Below are positions 24,001-34,428 of a stretch of 64,000 nt of DNA, in pieces; position 1 is the stretch's first letter; each line of letters starts with the position of its first letter. The stretch is from Patagioenas fasciata (lineage: Eukaryota > Chordata > Aves > Columbiformes > Columbidae). Both the position numbers and the translations under genes were made by a program. Under the pieces are notes generated by a model, which saw only the letters and a program-made list of their open reading frames with translations, had not been told where the DNA came from and searched no databases. Where the stretch lies: positions 5,220,001 through 5,284,000 of the forward strand of contig NC_092520.1 in assembly GCF_037038585.1 (NCBI RefSeq), read 5' to 3'.

Positions 24001-25600
24001 TGCAAAAATCCTGTTTTCCAAAGGTACTGATGGAAGCTCTGGATGCTCAGCCCTGTACCTGGTTTTATGCTCAAGCAATATTTTATACTCCACATGGATA
24101 TATTATATTCATAGAGTGCGAGTTTTCTGTGATATGGCTCTAGGTGACTTGATTTCGTGGTGCTCTCCGGAAAGTTGCATTTCTCCTGCACTTTGGAGGG
24201 GAAAAGACCCAGGTTGAAGCGGCTGAAAGAAACTTCAGTCGTGCCACTTGTGCATGTGGACTTGTATAGATTATGACCGTGTTTTATGTTCTGGATTAAA
24301 GGCTTTTTCCTTGACATGTGAGGTGGGTGCAGAGGAGACACACAGAAGCACGTGCGAATGCACAATCACATGCAACTTGTGCTGTTGCTGTCTCACCATG
24401 GTTCATTCTGCCTTCACACACACTTCAGACAGCAAAGGAAGGAAAATCTAACTCAGCATCAAGGTTAAATGCTTCCTTGGAGCACGCCAGCTCCAAGAAA
24501 CTGGCAAGGCTGGCCTCTAATTTTGGGCTTTAGCATGCAAAGCAGCATCTCATTCCCATCAGGTGAAGAAACTCTCCTTAGGTCTAGGTGTTAGTGACAT
24601 GGGAATGAATACATTGGATTTCTGTTTCCATTCGCCTGGAGACGTGGCTGAAAGTCTGAAACACCACCTGCTGGCTGTCAAATCTGAATGAACTTGCTGG
24701 GTGTGGAAAAAAAGTAAGTGGGGGAGAAGAAATCTACTGCTGCGTTTGCCCATATTTTACCTTTGGCACTCATCTATTTGGTGAAATTATCATCTGTCTG
24801 GGAGTCTGCCTGTTGCTTAGCAGCAGAACAGCTCTCCTGATGCTCTGAAGGACTCTATCTGGGGACATCTCAGAGGAAAGGATTGGGCCATTATTGGTCT
24901 CAAACAGTGGATTTCTTTTTTCTTTTCTTTATCCATGAATTATAGCAGCAAATAATTTACAGAGAAAATACCTTGTTCCTCAGTAACTCAGGTTAAGGAC
25001 CTGTAGAAAGAGCCTTGATGTCTTATTCACACTACTGTGTTAGTCACAAAATTTATCTGGGTCTTCTCGCTGCCAATGCTATCATGGGCAAATGTTTGCA
25101 CATTGAATAAGACATATGTATTGTTCTAGTTTGTTGATAGCCTCATGGATCAATAGCTGTCAGTGGATTACAGATAATCTGTGCCTTTTATTATTGCTTG
25201 TGTGTATGTGTGTGTGTGTGTTTGTTAAGAAATGCAGATAAAACAATAAATAAGTAGGCATGTCAGTGGTTTTTTTTGTTCTGCATTGACATCCAGCTAT
25301 GCCAGAGGTACCACTTTAATTCTTTTGTGTGGCACTGGGTGACTGGCTATGAGGATGGCACAGAAGAAACAGTACGGAGGTAGATGCTGCCTCTCTGTGC
25401 AGTGTTTCAAAGTCACTTACACCATCGTCCTATTCCTGAGCACCCCAGAACAGACATGTGAGCTAAACTAATTATAAATCCCTTTCTATTTCTTTATAGT
25501 CCTGGTCAGCCAAGCCCCATTTTGGAAGGTATACAAACTTTTAACCAGCACAGCTGGATCCAGTGGTGCAGCAGCTGAAGTAGCTGATGCTTGAGCACAT
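18095..25600. other. 7.5 kb of non-coding DNA, no gene seen
   Basis: No recognisable gene or young CR1 was found. Short items include a faint old-LINE-like stretch near 18270-18400 (agaggaataaacatatggaa..., very diverged), a T-run at 19200-19212, and a two-unit 15-bp tandem duplication (aaaattgctgctac) at about 20385-20413. There are also a T-run at about 21534-21547 and a (TG)n tract at about 25199-25221. A 158-codon open frame at 24365-23889 on the minus strand shows no recognisable motif. Confidence 0.45.
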
Positions 25601-26095
25601 CATAGAATCACAGAATGCCCTGAGTTGGAAGGGACCCACAAGGATCATGGAGTCCAACTCCTGTCCCTGCACAGGACAACCCCACAGTTCACACCGTGTG
25701 TCTGAGGACGTTGTCCAGTCTCTTCTTGAACACTGTCAGGCTTGGGGCCGTGACACCTCCCTGGGGAGCCTGTTCCAGTGTCCAGCACCCTCTGGGTGAA
25801 GAACCTTTTCCTCATGTCCAACCTAAACCTCCCCTGGCACATCTTCCTGCCATTCCCTCGGGTTCTGTCACTGGTCACTGAAGAGAAGAGTTCGGTGTCT
25901 GTCCCTCCTCCTCCCCTTGTGATGAAGCTGTAGCCGCCATGAGCTCTCCCCTCAGTCTCCTCTTCTCCAGGCTGAACAAACCAAGTGACTTCAGCCACTC
26001 CTCATACGGCTTCCCCTCCAAATCCTTCACCAGCTTCATGACCCTGTTCTGTACTCTCTCCAGTAGCTCAATATCCTTGTTATACTGCATTTACA
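25601..26095 (-). mobile_element. CR1 LINE fragment, inverted partner of 28318-28896
   Basis: This is a 495-bp CR1 end in minus orientation, ending (plus-strand start) in catagaatcacagaa. On its sense strand it encodes the ORF2 tail with blocks such as TSDRTRGNGRKMCQGRFRLD and MRKRFFTQRVLDTGTG. Those blocks are shared almost residue for residue with the copy at 28318-28896, so the two are close subfamily members in opposite orientation. Confidence 0.93.
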
Positions 26096-28317
26096 TATAC
26101 TACATGTTTTTATACTACATCTATACATCTATATCTAGATGATGTACAGGTGAATAGTTCAGAGAAGGCACATGACAGCATGGGACTGGACGGGAACAGG
26201 AATTCAGCCTCTTCACAAGTGGCCAAGCCCTTACAAACAGCACTGAAATAATGTCCTGCGTGTTCTAATGTGCTCTGCCACCTCCTCTTGGAAAACTTCA
26301 TTCAGTTGTCCAGTCGAGTGCAGCCGCTGCAGCTTCTGCATGCAAATCCCTGTTGGCTGACCTCAGCGTAAGACATGCTCTTTCATAAGGTCCTGTGCGT
26401 GGTGCTTGGATGTGCAGGGTGCCACCATAGCTCTGAGCACACCAGCTCTGATTCCTGTTGGTGCTGAGCATCATAGTGGCCCATAGTGTCTTTTTGCAGC
26501 TTAACTTCCTCATGTTGCAGTTCAGTGTCAAAAGAGCTGGAAAATCCAGTGGCTTCCTAACAGGCTTTCAACCCAGCTGCACAGCCAGTTGGGGAGGTTG
26601 TAACCAAAATTTACCTCAGGGACCAAAGGTTGCAGAGGGTCTTGGCCCAGGCCCAGCCTCTTCTCTGCATTGCAGCCCCATTGCAAGCAGCCAAAATCCG
26701 CCTCTCAGGTTCCCTGCTGTCTTCCATTCCTGTTTCTTATCTACTGTCTGCATGTGATGTTGCTCACTTGAAGCAGACCTTCATGAGCAACCTCCCTGCT
26801 GTCCCACCACTAATCCAGGAGCCAGGGCCAGCCCTGTTCTCCAGCTCACATTGGTCCCAAAGTACCTCATGTTGCCTTTCCTCGGAAGAAGAGCCCACAG
26901 CCTTCTTTCTACCACTTGCCTTTTTGAACACATGCCCCAAACTCATACATTTTTTTTTGGCTTTGATGGTCAGCACACTCCTTCATGTTGGCCTTGGTGT
27001 GGTGGGGTAGATGGTTCATGAATTTACAGCTGGCACACAGCACAAGGGGGGGATGGACGTCGGCTTTCTTACCCAGTTACTCTAGGATGTGTTGGCATCT
27101 GTTCAAGCAATTTCTTGCTCAACCTGGAAATTCCTATCTATTGCTGTAAAGGCAATGGGTAATGTTATGCAGCACTGAGGATAAATTCAAGGCCTGAATG
27201 ATTCCCGTGTTATAAAGAGGTATTCTGAACTTCTGATGCTAGATTTGACTGATGGCGCCCGTTCGAATCGAGCGTGTTGCTCTACACCAAAGCTCACCTC
27301 TTTCCAGCTGGCACGGGGAGATCTGGCTGTGTTGCGTCTGCTTTGCACCTCATCAGCAGCGAGGATGATGCTGGAAGCAATTTAGGTGGTGATGTGGTAG
27401 ACAGCGCGTGAGGCAGAGCAGGATGTTGGGAGTGGTTCTGCATCTGTCTCCCATCACAGGGTCTGGCTGGGGTTTTTTTTGGCCGGTTGCAAGAAGAGCA
27501 AGCGTAGTGAGCCAAGAGCACATGTGCCCGCAGCGCACAGTCGCGCCTGGGATTGCAGCTGGGGCGGGAGCAGCGTTAAATGGGCTAAGTTATGGGATGG
27601 GGTTAGGTGTTACAAGAGCTGAGCTCTTCCACTGGGCCTGTGTCACTCACTTGTGAGGTTTGGATTTGTCAGTCCAGCCCTAGCAGAGCCTTAAGCTCTT
27701 TCTCCGGTTGTTAAAATGCACAGAAGGGTCTTGATGGGGTGCGGCATTTGGGAAGAAGTGTAAGGCTCGTTTATTGGTGAAATGCGCCTTAAAAAAGCCA
27801 AAGCATTATTATAACCCTAATTTCTAGAGTAACTGAGGTGGGAAAGGACCTTTGGAGGTCATCTGTCAATCCCCTGACACTCAAAGAGTAAAGTTTGCTT
27901 GTTGTACTGCTAGCTTCCTGCACTTTCTTTACTGGTTGTGCATGATTAAGCGAATTTTGAATGTCTGAATTGTTCCTTGCAAAATTCTTTCTGGTCTGCA
28001 TATCTTCTGAGTTTGAGAGAGCTATTTTGGTTGAACTGTGCCAAACTGCAAACTGGAGCCTTTCCTCAGCACACCCTCTGCTCCATGGACAAATGCCTGG
28101 AAAACAGTGTGACTCAGAGCAGATTTCAAGCCTGTGGATCCTCAGAGGGACCCAGTTTATATCTGAGGGCTCCAATGTGTGAGGGGAGATGACAGCGCTT
28201 GCACAGAGATGGCTGAGCCACGGGAGGGCCAGCTCCTAATCTGGAGTAGGCTTTGCTGTTGATGGCACTGCAGATTAGGAGCCAAGAGGGATCCATGTCC
28301 TGGTGCATCCAGCACAG
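26096..28317. other. Non-coding spacer between inverted CR1 copies
   Basis: No gene was recognised. A very short old CR1 remnant in minus orientation is visible at about 27822-27880 ('gaggtgggaaaggaccttt' and 'ggaggtcatctgtcaatccc'). Confidence 0.45.
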
Positions 28318-28896
28318 CATGGCCAGCCGGGCAGGGAGGGGATTGTCCCGCTCTGCTCTGCACTGGTGCAGCCTCACCTGGAGCATTCACTGTGTGCAGG
28401 GCTGGGGACACAGGATAAAAGACATATAAAGCTACTGGTGAATGTCTAGAAAAAGGTCATGAAGCTGGTGAAGGGTTTGGAGGGGAAGCCGTATGAGGAG
28501 CGGCTGAAGTCACTTGGTTTGTTCAGCGTGGAGAAGAGGAGACTGAGGGGAGAGCTCATGGCAGCTACAGCTTCATCACAAGGGGAGGAGGAGGGGCAGA
28601 CGCCGAACTCTTGTCTTTAGTGACCAGTGACAGAACCCGAGGGAATGACAGGAAGATGTGCCAGGGGAGGTTTAGGTTGGACATGAGGAAAAGGTTCTTC
28701 ACCCAGAGGGTGCTGGACACTGGAACAGGCTCCCCAGGGAGGTGTCACGGCCCCAAGCCTGACAGTGTTCAAGAAGAGACTGGACAACGTCCTCAGACAC
28801 ACGGTGTGAACTGTGGGGTTGTCCTGTGCAGGGACAGGAGTTGGACTCCATGATCCTTGTGGGTCCCTTCCAACTCAGGACGTTCTATGATTCTGT
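28318..28896 (+). mobile_element. CR1 LINE fragment, inverted partner of 25601-26095
   Basis: It begins in diverged CR1 ORF2 sequence ('tcacctggagcattcactgt'). From about 28449 it reads 'catgaagctggtgaagggtt' through the ORF2 tail to 'gttctatgattctgt' at the 3' end. From 28449 on it is nearly identical to the reverse complement of 25601-26044, with only scattered differences (for example one Gly-to-Asp change in the shared tail). Confidence 0.92.
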
Positions 28897-30457
28897 AACA
28901 GCCCTTGGTTGGGCAGATGGAGCCCAAGCAGCTCTTCTGCTCTGAGGGACAGGCAGAGCTGAGCAGCTGGAGGGGGCAACACCACCAGTCATAAGTCTGC
29001 CCACCACAACCAGGTCTCCAACACAACTCAAGCCTTATCTCTCAAAGAGATCCACTGAGGAGTGCCCTTGATTTGAGAGAACCTCTTGAACAGCCTAGGC
29101 TGAGAGGGCTGGGGCAGGTATTGACCTTCACCTTCACATCTGCCTTTCCTGGGCTTTTGAAACTTTCCTCCACCCCACACCCCTCTTGGAAGCCCTCAGC
29201 CATTCCTTTGCCCCCCCCCGGTTTAGATAATAATGTAACCTTTTTGGTAGTTATCTGTCTCCTACCCAGCACCTCATCAACAGGGCATGTAGCTTATGTC
29301 TGCACCATGTGGGCAGGCACCCTTTTTTATTTTGCAATCTATGAAAGGCTAACAGAAGAAAGCTGGTTGCTATCTGTGCTGTTGCTTAATCCTCAGTCTC
29401 CAATTCCCGCTATCAGCACTATCAGCAAGACTTTTCTCTCTGCCACCATGTTGCAGAACACCAGATAACATAATCCTAAATCCCAGGTACAATTTTGACC
29501 CTTTTGCTGTACCGAGCTTATTTTTGAAAGCAAAGTCTCTTGCATCAGATGAATCACAACTGGTAATATTCTCCTTCATCCTATATTTCCTTAGTATCAA
29601 ACCAAGCCTTGTGCTTTCTGCTGTCTTATTTGCTGAAAATATTTTCAGTTTTCATTTGAAAACTTCTTTTAATGTGGCCATGAATGTAAAACATTTTGGT
29701 AAGAGGAATAAAAAAAAATCCATGAGGCATCTTTCCATCCTAAAAAGCTTTGATTTATGTCTAAGAATTATTCTTGCTGCCCATAAAATAATTTTTCCAG
29801 CATGTTGGTTACACACAGGGTAAGATTAGTTCCAAATCCAGATAGCTGTGGATTTATCAAGCCATCTAAAATGCACATACCCATACACACACACACATAT
29901 GCTTAGAAAAGGTCTGGTGGGCCAATTTTTTCTGTTACATAGAGTAAATTCAATCAAATTGATTAAGTTGCCTTGGATTGCTACCAATGAAGTTGCGATT
30001 GGGATATGGCCCCGGGGCTGCATCTCCGTGAGTATTACCATGATCACCTGAGCTTGTCTTAGACTGGACCATGTGCACCAATTACCAAACAACAGTAATA
30101 TTACTTTTTTTTTTTAAATTAACGTATATGTTTTATTTTATATTAACATACTCTCATAGCCATAATGTCTGCTTTACTTACACACAATAATGTCTTATAG
30201 GAACACACTTTCTTCCTTAACTGCATTACAGTAAAAGCTTGTGATTCATGATGGCGTTTTTTGGAAAAGCCCAAGAGGTCTTGGTTTAAGCTGTATGGAA
30301 CTCCCATGAGTACTCATGACGCTTGTGTTCAGGGTGACACTGTGACTGACCTTCGTGGCTTAATGCATTGAGTAGGAAGGGTATGATGAGGCCTTTTTCC
30401 AGGGAAGAAGCAGCTCTAGTGCCGGGTTCTGAAGGAAGCAGTGGTTGGGAAATTACA
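28897..30457. other. Non-coding DNA, no gene seen
   Basis: No gene or repeat family was recognised. A C-run lies at about 29209-29219, a (CA)n tract at about 29884-29898, and a T-run at about 30104-30113. Confidence 0.5.
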
Positions 30458-31162
30458 TATTAGAGAGCAGTGTAGGGGAAAGGGACCTGGGGGTCCTGGT
30501 GGACAGCAGGATGAGCATGAGCCAGCACTGGGCCCTTGTGGCCAGGAAGGCCAATGGCATCCTCGGGTGTATTACAAGGCGGGTGGTCAGTAGATCGAGA
30601 GAGGTCCTCCTTCCCCTCTACTCTGCCCTGGTCAGACCACACCTGGAATATTGTGTCCAGTTCTGAGCCCCTCAGTTCAAGAAGGACAGGGAACTGCTGG
30701 AGAGGGTCCAGTGTAGGGCTACAAAGATGATTAAGGGAGTGAAGCACCTCCCTTATGAAGAAAGGCTGAGGGAGCTGTGTCTCTTTAGTTCGGAGAAGAG
30801 GAGACTGAGGGGTGACCTTATTAATGTTTATAAATATATAAAGGGTGAGTGCCACGAGGATGGAGCCAGGCTCTTCTCAGTGGCAAACAATGATAGGACA
30901 AGGGGCAATGGGATCAAGCTGGAACACAAGAGGTTCCACTTAAATTTGAGAAAGAACCTCTTCTCAGTGGGGGTGACAGAGCACTGGCCCAGGCTGCCCA
31001 GGGAGGTTGTGGAGTCTCCTTCCCTGGAGACATTCAAAGCCCGCCTGGACACCTTCCTGTGCGACCTCACCTAGGCGTTCCTGCTCCAGCAGGGGGATTG
31101 GACTAGAAGACCTTTTGAGGTCCCTTCCAATCCCAAACATACTGTGATACTGTGATACTGTG
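30458..31162 (+). mobile_element. CR1 LINE, 5'-truncated, same subfamily as 2534-3840
   Basis: A 705-bp CR1 copy begins within ORF2 at 'tagagagcagtgtaggggaa' and ends in three tandem ATACTGTG octamers (31139-31162). The sequence and the terminal octamer match the 2534-3840 copy. A second, different CR1 begins about 30 bp downstream in the same orientation. Confidence 0.94.
30460..31074 (+). pseudogene. CR1 ORF2 C-terminal part with one internal stop
   Basis: The reading frame runs [15 protein letters not shown] through [12 protein letters not shown] to a stop at 30664-30666. It then resumes in the same frame ([15 protein letters not shown]) through [18 protein letters not shown] to the natural end [16 protein letters not shown]. 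Sister copies have tryptophan at the stop position, so a single TGG-to-TGA change breaks an otherwise open frame. This contrasts with the 5-base loss in the 2534-3840 copy. Confidence 0.88.
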
Positions 31163-31189
31163 ACCCTGCCATCTCCAGGCACCTAGGCT

Positions 31190-31984
31190 GGCTTGGAAAT
31201 TGCCCATGAAGTTCAACAAGGCCAATGCAAGGTCCTGCACATGGGTCAGGGCAATCCCAAGCACAAATATGGGCTGGGTGGAGAATGGATTGAGAGCAGC
31301 CCTGAGGAAAAGGACTTCGGTGTGCTGGTTGATAGGAAGCTTGACATGACCCAACAACGTGTGCTTGCAGCCCAGAAATCCACCCGTGTCCTGGGCTGCA
31401 TCCCCAGCAGTGTGAGCAGCAGGTGGAGGGAGGGGATTCTGCCCCTCTGCTCCGCTCTGGTGAGACCCCCCTGCAGTGCTGGTCCAGCTCTGGGTCCTCA
31501 GCACAGGACACACATGGACCTGCTGGAGAGGGGCCAGAGGAACCCCAGGAATGATGCGAGGCTGGAACAGCTCTGCTGGGAGGACAGGCTGAGAGAGTTG
31601 GGGTGTTCAGCTGGAGAACAGAAGCTCTGGGGAGACCTTAGTAAAGCCTTTCTCTACCTAAAAGTGGACCTACAAGAAAGCTGGAGAGGGACTTTTTACA
31701 AGAGCAGGTAGTGATAGGACAAAGAGTTATGACTTTAAACTGAAAGGGAGAAGATTAGGTTGGATATAAGGAAGAAATTCTTCCCCATGAGGGTGGTGAG
31801 GCACTGGAACAGGCTGCTCAGAGAAGCTGTGGATGCCCCATCCCTGGGAGTGTTCTAAGCCAGGTTGAATAGAGCTTTGAGTGACCTGGTCTAGTGGAAG
31901 ATGTTCCTGCCCATGGCAGGGGATTAGAACTAAATGATCTCTAAGGTCTCTTCCAACTCAAACCGTTCTGTGATTTTATGATTA
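31190..31984 (+). mobile_element. CR1 LINE, 5'-truncated, older subfamily
   Basis: This copy begins near 'gcccatgaagttcaacaagg', equivalent to the MKFNKGKC block of ORF2, and runs about 795 bp to a final 'gtgattttatgatt'. ORF2 is frameshifted in several places, though a 172-codon stretch (31193-31711) keeps recognisable CR1 blocks such as LVDRKLDMTQQ and WEDRLRELG. Its sequence is clearly different from the neighbour at 30458-31162, so the two are separate insertions. Confidence 0.92.
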
Positions 31985-32699
31985 TTGGCTTGTGGCTGTA
32001 AAATCTTTTCCCCATGTCCTTAGAGTGTGTTTAATTCTCCCTCAAGGTTGGGAAATCTTTTTTTTTCACCAACATCTCCAGGCTGTGATGCTCACTTGAC
32101 AGTGTGACTCCAGAGGCAGGAGCTGGAATAAAATCCACACACACCACAGGTTTGCGATGAAGGATCCTGCAGTCACACTGTTACCTCTGAACCTGCCTGC
32201 TCCCAGGCTGCTGTCTGTAAACAGTTCATGTCACTGTCACACCATGGGCTGTGAGGGGCTCAGCAGACCCTGGCTGCCATGGTTAATCCTGGAGGTGCCA
32301 ATGGTACCATCAGTTCAGGATCTGACCTGTGTAGTATCTATTGTGCTAAAAAAACAAAAAGGAGAAAACCTCCGGAGCAGCCCAGTCCTTTCCTAAATTA
32401 TCTTGGATTGCTGTGCAATCTTGTAAACTTGACTTGTAAACTAGACAGTAATTTAGAGAAAAACTTGGCACTCTGTGCCTTAATGTGGTCACGTGCTGTG
32501 AATGGGGTGTTGTGTCCTGTGCACAATGGCACCTCCTGTTCCTGCAGCTGCCCAGCAGAAGCGACCGCTGGAAAACCATTCTGAGCCCTGAGCCAGCTCC
32601 ATGCAATGGGGCAATATTCATCTGCTCTAGAAAACCCACCCAAAATAGTCGTTGCATCCCTAGTATCTCTCTTTAACATGAAATGATTACTAACATAGT
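31985..32699. other. Non-coding spacer
   Basis: No recognisable gene or repeat was found. Short open frames of about 80-100 codons lie on both strands without similarity to anything I know. Confidence 0.5.
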
Positions 32700-32935
32700 T
32701 TCATAGAATACTTTATGTTGGAAGGGACCTTCAAAGCTCATCCAGTGCCACCCCTGCCATGAGCAGGGACATCTTCACCAGCTCAGGTTGCTCAGAGCCC
32801 CGTCCAGCCTGGCCTGGGATGTCTCCAGGGATGGTTCATCCACCACCTCTCTGGACAACCTGGGCCAGGCTCTCACCGTAAACAATTTATTCCTTATGTC
32901 TGGTCTGAATCTCCTCTCCTTTAGTTTAAAAGCAT
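32700..32935 (-). mobile_element. CR1 3'-end fragment, GAGCTGGTGAAGATG subfamily
   Basis: The plus strand runs from 'tcatagaatactttatgt' through 'ttcaccagctcaggttgctc' to 'tctcctctcctttagtttaa'. It extends further 5' than most copies of this subfamily, into the 'aaactaaaggagaggag' region. Confidence 0.92.
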
Positions 32936-33284
32936 TTTTTTGAGTCATGCCAAATAAAGCACCAAAAGTAACCACAGTCAGGGTTTTCCAAACTTTTTCA
33001 AGGTATTTCTAGTTTCGGGTACCCAACTTACAGTTTCCTCATGGACCACAAGCCTGTTGGCGTGTGTCAGGTTGCTCACATGGAGGCCCCTAAAATTTTC
33101 CAGTGACTGGAAGATCTTCCTGCCTGCTTCTCTTTGTAGAAGGAGTCTGTCAGTGAACACATAACACATGATTGTAAAACCCCCACCTCTCCTTTGGGTC
33201 TTTCAGGGTGGAATTAAAATGAGCTACACACAAGTGCCTCTTTGGGGCTTCATACTTAAATGTTATTATTTTCCCCCATCACAG

Positions 33285-33404
33285 CAGGAGAGGAAGAAGC
33301 AGCAACAACTGATGGCAGATGAATCTGAGCAGCTGGAACAGGGTAAAATCCAAGAAAACATTGAATCTCTGGTAGATTTTCTCTCCACCCTGGAGTCTGA
33401 ATAG
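33285..33404 (+). CDS. Candidate terminal coding exon of an unidentified gene
   Basis: A pyrimidine-rich tract (ttattattttcccccatcac) ends in AG at 33283-33284. It is followed by 39 open codons and a TAG at 33402-33404. The predicted peptide is hydrophilic and helix-like (QERKKQQQLMADESEQLEQ, then ESLVDFLSTLESE), as expected for a coiled-coil tail. A canonical AATAAA follows 83 nt after the stop, with GT-rich sequence further on, so acceptor, short ORF and poly(A) signal come in the right order. I do not recognise the family and found no upstream exon. The frame is also open on the other strand (a 189-codon frame at 33848-33279, with a GTG rather than ATG start), which weakens the case. It may be a real lineage-specific or lncRNA-derived exon, a pseudogene remnant, or chance. 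Confidence 0.3.
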   Translation, partial: QERKKQQQLMADESEQLEQGKIQENIESLVDFLSTLESE

Positions 33405-33486
33405 TTTTTCCATCCCACAAAAGCACTCATGGAAGGGAGTTGCCTTTCCCTTCTCCCTGTTTAACTGTAACAAGGAGCCTGCTGTG

Positions 33487-33492
33487 AATAAA
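33487..33492 (+). terminator. Candidate poly(A) signal AATAAA
   Basis: Canonical AATAAA in gctgtgaataaaaggtgc, 83 nt after the stop of the candidate exon at 33285-33404. GT-rich sequence (tggtgtctcctgctgtg) begins at about 33540, which is somewhat distant. Confidence 0.3.
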
Positions 33493-34213
33493 AGGTGCTT
33501 CCAAGAGCATCTGGAAATATTTCCCACCCCAAGCAGAGACTGGTGTCTCCTGCTGTGAAAGCTTTGCAGCAGCCAAAAAAAGGAGAAAGATGTAGGGGGA
33601 AAACCCTCAGATAGGACATTTTCATGGGTGGGGTAGCAGCAGGTGGAGGAAACAGGGGCTGGATGTTGGGGAGCAGTGGGTGCCTCGCGGTGACACTGGG
33701 GCTGTGATTGCTGGAGCAGACTCTTGACTCTGTGATGGGTCTCACAGGGTTTGTTTCCAGCTGTTCTGGTGCCTTTTGTAATGAGAACAACCTGGTTAAG
33801 AGCTAAGCTTGGTCTGTTGAACCTGTAGCGGTGGGGGGTGATTCCCACCTGGGTGGCAGGTGTCCTGGCTGGCAGTGGAGAGAAACCCCAGGTTTTTAAT
33901 TGCTAATTGAGTCTTTTGTTGGGGTGCCCTTTCTGTCATGCTCATTTGTTGGTGATACCTGACTGTGGCAAATTCGCAAAGTGGACAACACCCTGCTGAA
34001 AAGATGGTGAGGATCACTTCGGTGTGTCTGATTAATGGATTCATACCCTTTTGTATCCAAACCACCTTTGCCATGGAAAAGTGCTTGTTACAAAACTGGA
34101 GAGGCAGTGAATTCCTGGGACTGTGCTGCTGGTCCCGTGGGGCTCAGGATTTGCTCTGTCTCTCATCTGACTCCCCATTATTTTGAGGGGTTGAAAGGTT
34201 TTTAGTCAATGTG
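33493..34213. other. Non-coding spacer
   Basis: Nothing recognisable beyond the end of the possible transcript at about 33510. Confidence 0.45.
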
Positions 34214-34428
34214 TGAAATTGTTTACACTGAGGGTGGTGAGAGCCTGTCCCAGGTTGGCCGGAGAGGTGGTGGCTGAACCATCCCTGGAGACATCCCAGG
34301 CCAGGCTGGACGGGGCTCTGAGCAACCTGAGCTGGTGAAGATGTCCCTGCTCATGGCAGGGGTGGCACTGGATGAGCTTGGAAGATCCTTTCCAACCCAA
34401 ACTGCTCTATGATTCTGTGATTCTATAA
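34214..34428 (+). mobile_element. CR1 3'-end fragment, GAGCTGGTGAAGATG subfamily
   Basis: It runs from 'gaaattgtttacactgaggg' through 'gagcaacctgagctggtgaa' to 'ctatgattctgtgattctat'. It is about 215 bp, truncated at nearly the same consensus position as the copies ending at 17070 and starting at 42262. Confidence 0.93.

Noticed and set aside
23889-24365. Minus-strand 158-codon open frame
   Set aside because: It has no conserved motif, no splice or poly(A) context, and its length is within chance for a window this size.
27245-27285. tRNA-like T-loop (gttcgaatc) near 27261
   Set aside because: Only the T-loop resembles a tRNA. The T-stem has a mismatch, and no D-arm, anticodon arm or acceptor stem can be folded upstream.
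33279-33848. Minus-strand 189-codon open frame
   Set aside because: It begins with GTG, not ATG, has no recognised domain, and overlaps the more exon-like plus-strand segment on the other strand.
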